A stretch of DNA of 6,747 nt from positions 1-6,747 of the forward strand of contig VBLR01000170.1 in NCBI GenBank assembly GCA_005878665.1, in the 5' to 3' direction. Every line of letters begins with the position of its first letter. Position 1 is the first letter of the stretch. The position numbers and the translations under genes are program-made. The notes under the pieces are model-generated. The model saw only the letters and a list, made by a program, of their open reading frames with translations, was not told the origin of the DNA and did not search any database. This document shows, in pieces, positions 1 to 5,783 of this stretch. Origin of the DNA: Methanobacteriota archaeon. Lineage in GTDB: Archaea; Thermoplasmatota; Thermoplasmata; RBG-16-68-12.

Positions 1-162
1 GATCGTCCGGAGTCCCAGGACTTCGACGGGCCCGCTCACGATCGGGGTGACGTGCTCGGCGGGCCAGTTCCCCTTGTTCGTGATGTTCATCTCGAACCGG
101 TTCCAGCGGTTCGCCTGCAACCCGGCGTTCGTCGTCTCGAGGAACAGACGCGGGTACCGATC
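1..162 (-). other. Ig-like beta domain 2 of the giant protein (cut by the window edge)
   Basis: Residues 1803-1856 repeat the opening of the first Ig-like domain: Y-P-R-L-F-L, A-G-L-Q-A-x2-W-N, I-x-N-x-G-x2-P-A-x2-V, and S-G. With the preceding helix included, about 25 of 65 positions are identical to the first copy with no gaps. The rest of the domain and whatever follows lie outside the window. Confidence 0.7.
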
Positions 163-3100
163 CTTCAGGAGTCCCTCGACCTTCGCTTTCGCGGTCACCT
201 CGGCCCGGTCGATCAGGGATTCGGCCCCTTTTAGGTCCTCGAGGCGCATCGCGTCCTCCGCCTTCTGAAGGAGCGCTTCGACGTCCGAGAGGTCCCCGTG
301 GACCGCCTGCGCCTGCGCGACCGTGGTCCGGATCCGTTCCATGTCGGCCCGTGCCTTGTCGAGCACCGTCCGCCGGCGTTGGCGCGTGAGCGATTCTTTC
401 GCCCGCCGCAGGTATTCGTCCATCTGCCGCGCGTTCTTCTTCTGGATCGCCCCCTCGATCTTCGTCAGGTACGATTCCGCCTCGCGGACGTCCAGGTTCT
501 GGCTCTTCGCGATCGAGATGTCGTTGATCAACGAAGCGAGCTCGACCTCGACCTTCTTCGAGGCGATCTCGCCCTTCTGCCGCTCGAGGGACTCGTGGAG
601 GCCTTGCTGAATCTCCCGGACCCGCTCGTACTTGCCTTCGTGGTAGGCCTCTTCTGCCTCCCGCAGGAGGAGCTCCGCCTGGCTCGTGTCCGCGCCGATC
701 CCCTTCATCTCGCCGACCGTGTCGCGGGCCGCGGTCAAGATGTCGCCCATCCGTTCCCGCAGCTGGCTCTTGACGAGGTCGGCCTGCGTCCTCGCCTGTT
801 CGATGAACTGCCATGCGAGCTGGATGTCCGTCTCCAGGGTCGACTGGGCTTTCGCCAGGAGTTCGTTCGCTTCGGTCGCCTGGGCCGTGCCGAGCGCGTC
901 GATCGCCATCGCGGTCAGGGTGACGGGGCTCTCCGACAACGCGCCCATGTCCGCGGTCGGGTTCTTCGCGACGAACACGAGCTTCTTGATCATCTCGTCG
1001 ATGCCGTCCAGCTGGTGGAGGAGCCCGGTCCACTTCTCGAGGACGTTCCCGTACCGGTCCTCGACCTCCTTCAGGACCTGGAGCATGTACAGCGGGAGGA
1101 GCTTCGGCTCCTGCCCGACGATCACCGCCGCGAGGAACGTGTGCGGCGAACGTTCGATCAGGATCTTCGAGTCGCCGAAATCGAGGCGCTTCATCCCGAT
1201 CCGCGTGCGGGTCCTGAATGAGTCCTTCACGAAGTCCTGCACGACCGTGAGCATGCCGGAGAAGATGTCCTCGTCGATCTCCTCCCGGAACTTGCGGCTG
1301 TGGTGCGCGATGAGCCGACCGTCGGAGTGGATCAGGAAGACGTCCTCGACGAGGTACGTCGACGCCGGTTCGACCTTGATCTCCTTGGTGTCGCGGACCT
1401 CGTAGCGGTTTTCGTCGAAGAGCCGCTTGTACGTGATCCCCACCGCGACCGGGAGCGGGCCCGTGCCCTTCGGCCTCACGCCGACTCGCACCGGGACGAC
1501 CTCGCCCACGCCGATCTCCGCGATCGGTGCGACGCCTTTCGCCTCGAGGTCGCCGGAGAACTCGATCTGGACGTTCCGCGCCGGCAACTTCCCGCGGTTC
1601 TCGATCTCGACGACGTACTGGTTCCACTCCCCCGCCTGCAGGCCCGCCGCCGGAAGGCGGAGCGCCAGGTTCGGATATTTGTTCTTGATGAAATTCTGGA
1701 TCTGGATTCCGACCGAGACTTCGGCCTGTTTGATCAGGATGTCCGCCATCGCGATGTCGCTCGCGTGGAGGGCGGCCTCCGCTTGCTCGAGCGAACCCTC
1801 CGCATCTCCGAGCTCGGCCCCGAGGCGCTTCGCGTTCGCCATCATCGTCGAGACCGCGTGGACGCGGGCCTCGTACCTCTCGAGGAAGTGGGACTTGCGG
1901 GACTCCTCGAGGGACGCGCGCGCGTCCGCGAGTCCCCGCTCGAACCCGTCGACGTTGCCCTCCTCGATGGCCTTTCGCGCCCCTTGCAGATGTCCGCGCG
2001 CGGCCACGGAAGGGACCCCGAGCCGTTCGGACTGGGTGACGAGCTCCTCGAGGCTCTGGATCTCGTCCATCGACCTCTTGACAATTTGATGCCGCTTCGC
2101 GTCCAGCAAGCGCTCTTGCAAGTCCCCTCGCAGCCGGTAGACCGCCTCGAGGTCGTCCGCGGCGGCGGCGTCCTCGGCGTGCGCACGATACTCTTCGAGT
2201 TCCTCCTCGTGGAGGCCGAGGGACACGCCTTCCTCAATCATGGGCAAGAACGAGCCGACGACCGAACCGAGATGCGCCTTGCGCGCCAAGTCGACTTCTT
2301 CGGAGATGCGCTTGGCATATCCGCCGACCTCGTGCAGCTCGCCGGCGTCGATCATCGCCTCGGCCCGCGCGAGGATTTCCGCCGCCGTCCGGACGTCCGC
2401 CCCGAATTTCGCGTGGGCCTCGACCTTGGCCCGGAGCTCCGACAGGCTGTCCCGTGCGACCCGCGTCTCCCTGTCGCGCCGGGCCTCGTCGAGGATGTCT
2501 TCGATGACCTTCTTGTACTCGATCGCCTCGACGAAACGTCCGTCATCGATCGCCTCGCGCGCATTCAGCAAGACGACCTCCGCCCGGCCCGGGTCGAGTC
2601 CGGTGGATCGCACTTCGGCGACCTCGCGTTCGACGTAGGAGACGAGGTCTTTCGCGGCCGCCTCGAGTCCGTCGTTCAGGCGGGCGGCCATCTCCTTCGT
2701 TTCCGTGAGCTCCTGCGAGATGTCATCGAACCGCCCTTCTTCGAAGGCGGTTTCGGCCCGGCCGAGCGCCGCGTCCGCACCGTAGATCGAGATGTCCGCG
2801 CGTGCGAGATCGGAAATCGTCTTGCGGATCGCCGCGAGCTCCGATCGGGCGGCCTCTTGGGCTCTCCGGCGGGCCTCCGCCTCTCGACTCTTGAGCTCCC
2901 GGAGCCCCTCCGCGACCTCCTTCTCGGCGGCCCGCGCATGCTCGACCGCGTCCGCATACTCCCCTCGCTGGAACGCCGCTTCCGCGGTGTCGAGATGGGC
3001 GACCGCCTTCTCGACTTCGAGTCCAGCATCTCTCCCTTCGTGGATCTTGCGTTCCGCGCGGCCGATCAGGTTCCTCGACGCGGCGACGAGCTCGTTCATC

Positions 3101-5568
3101 AGCTCCTTCGCGGTCGCGTCGAGGTCCGTCAGGATCACATCGACGTCGTCGAAGTTCCGGTCCTCGATGGCGTGTTCCGCCGCTCGCAGACTTTCTTCGG
3201 CACCCGTGATGTCGATGTCCGCCTTCCGCAAGTCCATGATGAGCTTCTTGACCATGATGAATTTCGTCGCGGCACTGCGCGCTTTCTCCAACGTCCTCCG
3301 CTGTTCCTCCTGATGTCGGACGTGCCGTCGGTCCGACAGGAGTCGATCGATTTCGCCGTTCGCCTGAAGCACCTCGGCAGGTTGGCCCGCTTGGACGGCG
3401 GCTTGTGCGCGCTCCAGAAGGGCCGTGAACTCCGGCGCCTCGATGCCATCGCGGGTCGCCTGCTCGACTTCCTTCCGCGCCCGTTCCAGAGCCCCCTTCG
3501 CCTGGTGGTTCAAGGTGACCTTGACGCCTTTCACGATCCCATCCGCAGAGGCGACCAGGTGTTCCGCCTCCTCGAGGGATCCTCGGTCGATCGCCTGCTC
3601 GGCGGCCGCGAGCGTCTCGAGCGCGTGCGCGAGATCCACGTTTTGCGGAAGGAGGTCTTGGATCTCGGCCCGCACAGACTCCATCCGCCGGTGGATCTCC
3701 TCCGTGCGCTCTTGTTTCGACCGCGCGACGTCCGCATCCGATTTTCGTTTCGTGTCCGCCGCCGCGTGCGCGAGCTCTTCGACCTCGGAGATGCACGCCT
3801 TGCCCGCATAGATCGTGTCGCCGTAGCGAGCCTCGGAGTACGAGGTCTCCGCATCTTGCAACATTTGGGCCGCGGTGTCGACTTGGATGCCGTCGGCCTT
3901 CGCCCGAGCGACCTCGCCGCGAGCCTGGCCGAGGACCTCCGCCGCGGAGCTTCGCATGAGCTCGCGCGTCGCGAAGATGTCGTGTTCGACGCTGTCCAGG
4001 AGGGCGTCCGCGTGGAAGAACCGGCGTTCCTGGATCCCGATCGCGGCGTCCGCGAGCTTCCCCTCCAGGCCGACCGTGTCGTTCTGTCCGCCCTGTCGAA
4101 GCGCGACGATGTCGTCCCGCGCCTCGATCACGCGCACGTTCAGCTTCGACTCCGTCTCGGCGTCGGCATCGGCCATGCGTTTGTCGATCAAGGCCTGCAT
4201 GTCGAGCTTCTTGCCGAGCGAGACCGCATCGTCGACCTCTTTCAGCAGCTGACGGGCGACGGCGGGGTCGAGGCCGCGGGCCGCGTTCATCAGGATGATC
4301 TGGAGGGACTGCTCCATGATCGTGCGGAAGTGCGAGTCCCGGGCACTTTCGGCGGCGTGACGCGCCCGGGCCACCAGGCGCCGCGCGGCCGCGAGGTCTT
4401 TCGCCTCGACCGCCTTCGCAAGATCGACGAGGGTCTGCTCGAAATCGGCGGCGTCGGCGCCGAGATTCCGCAAGTCCTCGCCGTCGACTTGGAGGCTCGC
4501 GAACGCGTCCCGGACCGTCTGGAGGAGGGAGGCTTCCCGGACCGCGTCGTGGGCGTCCTTCGCGAGGGCTCCGACCTTGCCGTACTCTTTCGCCTCGAGG
4601 GCCGTCCGGGCGTCGTCGAGGATCGCTTCGGCGCGGCTCACGTCGACTCCTTTGCGACGCTCTCGAGACGCTTCGCGGGCGGACTCCCGCAGACCCGCGT
4701 CGACGACCGCGTACCGCCGCGCCTCCTGCAAACCGCTCCGGGCCCTCTGGGCTAGGAGGGGAATGTCCGCGTAGACGCCCCGTCGGAGCGCGTCCCTCGC
4801 CTGGGTCAGGACCTTGCGGGCCTCGGCGATGTTCACGCCGTCCCGGCGAGCCGCGTCGACGTCCGCCGCGGCGCGGTCCAAGATCGTCTCCGCGCGCGCG
4901 TACTTGCGCTGCGCGTCCGCGTGCTCGATTGCCTTCGAGGCGAGCGGCCGGATTCGATGGTACTCCCGCAGGGCGAGCGCGTTCCGGGCTTCGGCGAGAT
5001 GGTCCTCGGCTTGCTCGACATTCCCGCCGCGCTCGCTCGCATATCGCACACGGGCTTCCGCTTTTTCGACGATTCCTTGGAGGACCCGCTCGCGTCGCTG
5101 GTCGAGCGTCCGGATGGAGACGCGCCGAAGCAGGCGCTCCGCCGCGATGAAGTCCCCGCCGGCCACGAGGGCCCGAGCCTGGTCGATATTCCGCTGAAAT
5201 GCCAACGTTTCAATGCCGGCCTTCTTCGCCCCGTCGAGGACCGCGTCCGCGTACGCGAGCGCATCGGCGACGCGAGCCTTCCGCCGCGCGATCTCGAGGA
5301 CCCGCCGAACGGCACGGGCGAGATCCAGCGCCCGTGCCAGGTCGCCGGCGGCCTCCGTCTGCTCCGCCCGTTCCAATAGGCTCCGGGCGAACGAAGGGTC
5401 CGGGTCACGGCTCGAGGCGACCAGGTCTTTCCGGGCGGCCGCGAGGGCCCTTTTTGCGATTTCCGGCGTCGTCCTCGTGGTCAGGCGGCGGTCGAACGGC
5501 TGCCCGCAGACATCGCAGGCGGATCGCCCGTCCGGTACGTCCGACTCGCAGAGGGGGCAGCGGGCCAT
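1..5568 (-). CDS. Giant zinc-ribbon / helical-repeat / Ig-like / longin-like scaffold protein (3' end outside window)
   Basis: The frame is open for 1,856 codons from ATG 5568-5566 to the window edge, with no stop, so the protein is at least about 200 kDa. Visible architecture: zinc ribbon (Cys4, 7, 18, 21); about 19 helical repeats (residues ~56-1290); an Ig-like beta domain (~1297-1400); a longin/roadblock-like alpha/beta domain (~1402-1515); four more helical repeats (~1555-1796); and the start of a second Ig-like domain (1803 onward). Only one further Cys (592) is seen, and no Trp before residue 1315. There is no signal peptide or membrane segment, so it is probably cytoplasmic. No ATPase or other enzymatic motif was seen, which argues against SMC or Rad50 despite the coiled-coil-like composition. 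GGAG lies 4 nt before the ATG, a weak ribosome site, and a TATA element sits about 70 bp upstream. Its function is unknown; a scaffold or tethering role is inferred. Automatic tools may call it zinc-ribbon domain protein or SMC-like. The reading frame is certain and the function is not. Confidence 0.93.
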   Translation of the reverse strand, partial: MARCPLCESDVPDGRSACDVCGQPFDRRLTTRTTPEIAKRALAAARKDLVASSRDPDPSFARSLLERAEQTEAAGDLARALDLARAVRRVLEIARRKARVADALAYADAVLDGAKKAGIETLAFQRNIDQARALVAGGDFIAAERLLRRVSIRTLDQRRERVLQGIVEKAEARVRYASERGGNVEQAEDHLAEARNALALREYHRIRPLASKAIEHADAQRKYARAETILDRAAADVDAARRDGVNIAEARKVLTQARDALRRGVYADIPLLAQRARSGLQEARRYAVVDAGLRESAREASRERRKGVDVSRAEAILDDARTALEAKEYGKVGALAKDAHDAVREASLLQTVRDAFASLQVDGEDLRNLGADAADFEQTLVDLAKAVEAKDLAAARRLVARARHAAESARDSHFRTIMEQSLQIILMNAARGLDPAVARQLLKEVDDAVSLGKKLDMQALIDKRMADADAETESKLNVRVIEARDDIVALRQGGQNDTVGLEGKLADAAIGIQERRFFHADALLDSVEHDIFATRELMRSSAAEVLGQARGEVARAKADGIQVDTAAQMLQDAETSYSEARYGDTIYAGKACISEVEELAHAAADTKRKSDADVARSKQERTEEIHRRMESVRAEIQDLLPQNVDLAHALETLAAAEQAIDRGSLEEAEHLVASADGIVKGVKVTLNHQAKGALERARKEVEQATRDGIEAPEFTALLERAQAAVQAGQPAEVLQANGEIDRLLSDRRHVRHQEEQRRTLEKARSAATKFIMVKKLIMDLRKADIDITGAEESLRAAEHAIEDRNFDDVDVILTDLDATAKELMNELVAASRNLIGRAERKIHEGRDAGLEVEKAVAHLDTAEAAFQRGEYADAVEHARAAEKEVAEGLRELKSREAEARRRAQEAARSELAAIRKTISDLARADISIYGADAALGRAETAFEEGRFDDISQELTETKEMAARLNDGLEAAAKDLVSYVEREVAEVRSTGLDPGRAEVVLLNAREAIDDGRFVEAIEYKKVIEDILDEARRDRETRVARDSLSELRAKVEAHAKFGADVRTAAEILARAEAMIDAGELHEVGGYAKRISEEVDLARKAHLGSVVGSFLPMIEEGVSLGLHEEELEEYRAHAEDAAAADDLEAVYRLRGDLQERLLDAKRHQIVKRSMDEIQSLEELVTQSERLGVPSVAARGHLQGARKAIEEGNVDGFERGLADARASLEESRKSHFLERYEARVHAVSTMMANAKRLGAELGDAEGSLEQAEAALHASDIAMADILIKQAEVSVGIQIQNFIKNKYPNLALRLPAAGLQAGEWNQYVVEIENRGKLPARNVQIEFSGDLEAKGVAPIAEIGVGEVVPVRVGVRPKGTGPLPVAVGITYKRLFDENRYEVRDTKEIKVEPASTYLVEDVFLIHSDGRLIAHHSRKFREEIDEDIFSGMLTVVQDFVKDSFRTRTRIGMKRLDFGDSKILIERSPHTFLAAVIVGQEPKLLPLYMLQVLKEVEDRYGNVLEKWTGLLHQLDGIDEMIKKLVFVAKNPTADMGALSESPVTLTAMAIDALGTAQATEANELLAKAQSTLETDIQLAWQFIEQARTQADLVKSQLRERMGDILTAARDTVGEMKGIGADTSQAELLLREAEEAYHEGKYERVREIQQGLHESLERQKGEIASKKVEVELASLINDISIAKSQNLDVREAESYLTKIEGAIQKKNARQMDEYLRRAKESLTRQRRRTVLDKARADMERIRTTVAQAQAVHGDLSDVEALLQKAEDAMRLEDLKGAESLIDRAEVTAKAKVEGLLKDRYPRLFLETTNAGLQANRWNRFEMNITNKGNWPAEHVTPIVSGPVEVLGLRTI
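181..951 (-). repeat. Second helical-repeat block after the longin-like domain (four units)
   Basis: Residues ~1540-1796 return to the same repeat, with phase residues near 1561, 1625, 1691 and 1758 (spacing 64, 66, 67). The unit at 1625 shows the canonical G-A-D-T-S-Q-A-E-L-L-L. The block leads directly into the second Ig-like domain, just as the unit at 1250 leads into the first. This supports duplication of a repeat-plus-Ig module. Confidence 0.72.
1024..1365 (-). other. Longin/roadblock-like alpha/beta domain of the giant protein
   Basis: Residues ~1402-1515 begin with a beta hairpin, V-F-L-I-H-S-D-G-R-L-I-A-H. A helix with S-G-M-L-T-V-V-Q-D-F-V-K-D-S-F follows, then strands K-I-L-I-E-R and F-L-A-A-V-I-V-G, then a final helix E-V-E-D-R-Y-G-N-V-L-E-K-W. 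The order beta-beta-alpha-beta-beta-alpha and the opening D-G-R-L-I-A resemble the profilin-like folds used by roadblock/LC7 and longin domains. I recall similar modules in archaeal regulatory proteins. A small sensory (PAS-like) fold is the main alternative. Confidence 0.5.
1369..1680 (-). other. Ig-like (CARDB/NEW3-type) beta domain 1 of the giant protein
   Basis: Residues ~1297-1400 switch from Ala/Glu-rich helix to alternating beta pattern. They open with Y-P-N-L-A-L and A-G-L-Q-A-G-E-W-N, followed by V-V-E-I-E-N-R-G-x-L-P-A-R-N-V. The N-x-G-x2-P-A-x-N-V signature is characteristic of CARDB and alpha-galactosidase NEW3-type beta sandwiches. It ends with strands around G-I-T-Y-K and E-I-K-V-E. 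These folds are usually found outside cells or as appendages, so their place in a protein without an export signal is notable. The family call is from pattern recognition only. Confidence 0.65.
1699..5403 (-). repeat. Protein-level tandem repeat array: ~19 helical units of 62-66 residues
   Basis: Each unit starts with a loop Gly (sometimes Asn or Asp), then a V-D-V-like turn, then A-E-x2-L-x2-A-x2-A-[LI], a break with G/D-x-[YF], then a long Ala/Glu/Arg-rich helix. The phase residue falls near positions 56, 118, 182, 244, 307, 370, 432, 494, 560, 643, 708, 784, 849, 925, 990, 1056, 1118, 1184 and 1250. Spacing is 62-66 except for three longer steps (83, 76, 76). The helix-turn-helix resembles a TPR-like hairpin followed by a long connecting helix, but it does not match the TPR consensus or its 34-residue length. 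The units are diverged at DNA level, so this is an old array. Confidence 0.8.
2470..3240 (-). repeat. 141-residue higher-order duplication inside the repeat array
   Basis: Residues 777-892 align without gaps to residues 918-1033, offset by exactly 141 residues, with about 40 identities in roughly 113 compared positions. Shared landmarks are D-L-x2-A-D-I-x-I-x-G-A, then A-E-x-A, F-D-D, L-T, and G-L about 65 residues later. Each block is one 76-residue unit plus one 65-residue unit. The simplest reading is duplication of a two-repeat block, more recent than the rest of the array. Confidence 0.7.
5506..5559 (-). other. N-terminal zinc ribbon of the giant protein
   Basis: Residues 4-21 hold two CxxC knuckles, CPLC (4-7) and CDVC (18-21), 10 residues apart and followed by a Gly. 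This is the usual layout of the short zinc ribbons at the N-terminus of many archaeal multidomain proteins. Four of the five cysteines in the 1,856 visible residues sit here, which supports metal binding. The motif also fixes the start codon, because only two residues precede the first Cys pair's Arg-Cys. Such ribbons commonly mediate protein or nucleic-acid contacts; the partner here is unknown. Confidence 0.88.
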
Positions 5569-5589
5569 GTGGCTCCAACCGAGGGGTCG

Positions 5590-5607
5590 CCCTCCGCAGC
5601 GGGAGGG
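5590..5607. repeat. Inverted repeat in the giant gene's predicted leader
   Basis: CCCTCC and GGAGGG form a perfect 6-bp stem around a 6-nt loop (gcagcg). An overlapping alternative pairing, CCGC-A-GCGG, is also possible. It lies 22-39 nt before the ATG, between the predicted start of transcription and the start codon. The stem's GGAGG is too far from the ATG to be its Shine-Dalgarno. It may be a leader hairpin or a protein site; no function is shown. Confidence 0.4.
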
Positions 5608-5625
5608 AATGACACCGTTGGATGT

Positions 5626-5636
5626 CGGCTAAGCCG
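5626..5636. promoter_or_regulatory. Inverted repeat CGGCT-A-AGCCG abutting the TATA element
   Basis: This is a perfect 5-bp dyad with a single central A, directly adjacent to the TATA element on the giant gene's downstream side. In archaea, repressors commonly bind between TATA and the transcription start, so this is a plausible operator. Five base pairs in GC-rich DNA can also arise by chance. Confidence 0.35.
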
Positions 5637-5645
5637 CTATAAAAG
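5637..5645 (-). promoter_or_regulatory. TATA (box A) element of the divergent promoter
   Basis: Read on the minus strand, TTTTATA matches the archaeal box A consensus (YTTTAWA). It predicts a start about 26 bp downstream, near 5615, giving a leader of roughly 45 nt for the giant gene. Read on the plus strand it is TATAAAAG, predicting a start near 5668 for the PRC-barrel gene. The element sits in the only AT-rich island of the region. No convincing purine-rich BRE is seen on either side, so direction is uncertain; the match is better for the minus strand. Confidence 0.5.
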
Positions 5646-5661
5646 AAGCGTCCTCGATATC

Positions 5662-5669
5662 TCACGTGA
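5662..5669. promoter_or_regulatory. 8-bp palindrome TCACGTGA upstream of the TATA element
   Basis: This perfect 8-bp palindrome contains CACGTG. It lies about 20 bp upstream of the TATA element as seen from the giant gene and close to the predicted plus-strand start. A GATATC palindrome sits at 5656-5661. It could be a regulator site serving either divergent gene; no factor can be named. Confidence 0.3.
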
Positions 5670-5676
5670 TAACCGT

Positions 5677-5721
5677 ATGGCTCGGACCGGTTCCGGGCCC
5701 GTTCCCGAAAAGCTTCAGTAG
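5677..5721 (+). CDS. Possible 14-codon leader micro-ORF upstream of the PRC-barrel gene
   Basis: ATG 5677-5679 opens a 14-residue frame, M-A-R-T-G-S-G-P-V-P-E-K-L-Q, ending at TAG 5719-5721. If the TATA element at 5637-5645 also fires rightward, transcription would begin only about 8 nt before this ATG, so the micro-ORF would be nearly leaderless, a common archaeal arrangement. Its stop touches the GC-rich hairpin at 5721-5741. There is no Shine-Dalgarno. The frame is short enough to be chance. Confidence 0.2.
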   Translation: MARTGSGPVPEKLQ

Positions 5722-5741
5722 CCGCGCGCCGTTCGCGCGGC
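5721..5741. repeat. GC-rich hairpin upstream of the PRC-barrel gene
   Basis: GCCGCGCG (5721-5728) and CGCGCGGC (5734-5741) form a perfect 8-bp all-GC stem with a 5-nt loop (ccgtt), ending about 29 nt before the Shine-Dalgarno. It has no T-run on either strand, so an intrinsic terminator is unlikely. It could be a leader structure affecting expression of the PRC-barrel gene. Confidence 0.5.
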
Positions 5742-5770
5742 GGTCTGGGCCATCCCGCGAGGGCAAACCC

Positions 5771-5777
5771 GGAGGTG
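5771..5777 (+). promoter_or_regulatory. Shine-Dalgarno GGAGGTG that decides the PRC-barrel start
   Basis: GGAGGTG is a 7-nt perfect complement to the archaeal 16S rRNA 3' tail (CACCTCC). The TTG at 5784 follows after 6 nt, a normal spacing. The in-frame GTG at 5775-5777 lies inside this motif and has no ribosome site of its own. The TTG is therefore the better start. Confidence 0.8.
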
Positions 5778-5783
5778 TCTCGA

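Noticed and set aside
298..1221. A 307-codon plus-strand open frame
   Set aside because: It lies in the same antisense register as the 1300-4755 frame and runs over the longin-like and repeat coding of the giant gene. It has no start signal or recognisable product.
2723..3796. A 357-codon minus-strand open frame in another register
   Set aside because: It overlaps the repeat array out of frame. The translation is low-complexity Arg/Gly, as expected for a shifted frame of GC-rich coding DNA.
1300..4755. A 1,151-codon plus-strand open frame
   Set aside because: It is codon-for-codon antisense to the giant gene. It is open because that gene hardly uses TTA (none seen), TCA (one) or CTA (three). 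Its Arg/Leu/Asp/Val-rich translation shows no domain, whereas the minus strand shows a zinc ribbon, periodic repeats and folded domains.
1699..5403. The helical array as an SMC or Rad50 coiled coil
   Set aside because: No Walker A, Walker B or ABC signature motif occurs in 1,856 residues, and the region has a 62-66-residue loop periodicity with regular Gly/Asp breaks rather than an uninterrupted heptad pattern.
5405..5665. An 86-codon minus-strand frame across the divergent region
   Set aside because: It overlaps the zinc-ribbon coding out of frame, starts within or before the promoter island, and has no domain or ribosome site.
5721..5741. GC-rich hairpin as an intrinsic terminator
   Set aside because: No T-run follows on either strand, and no gene ends nearby except the doubtful micro-ORF.
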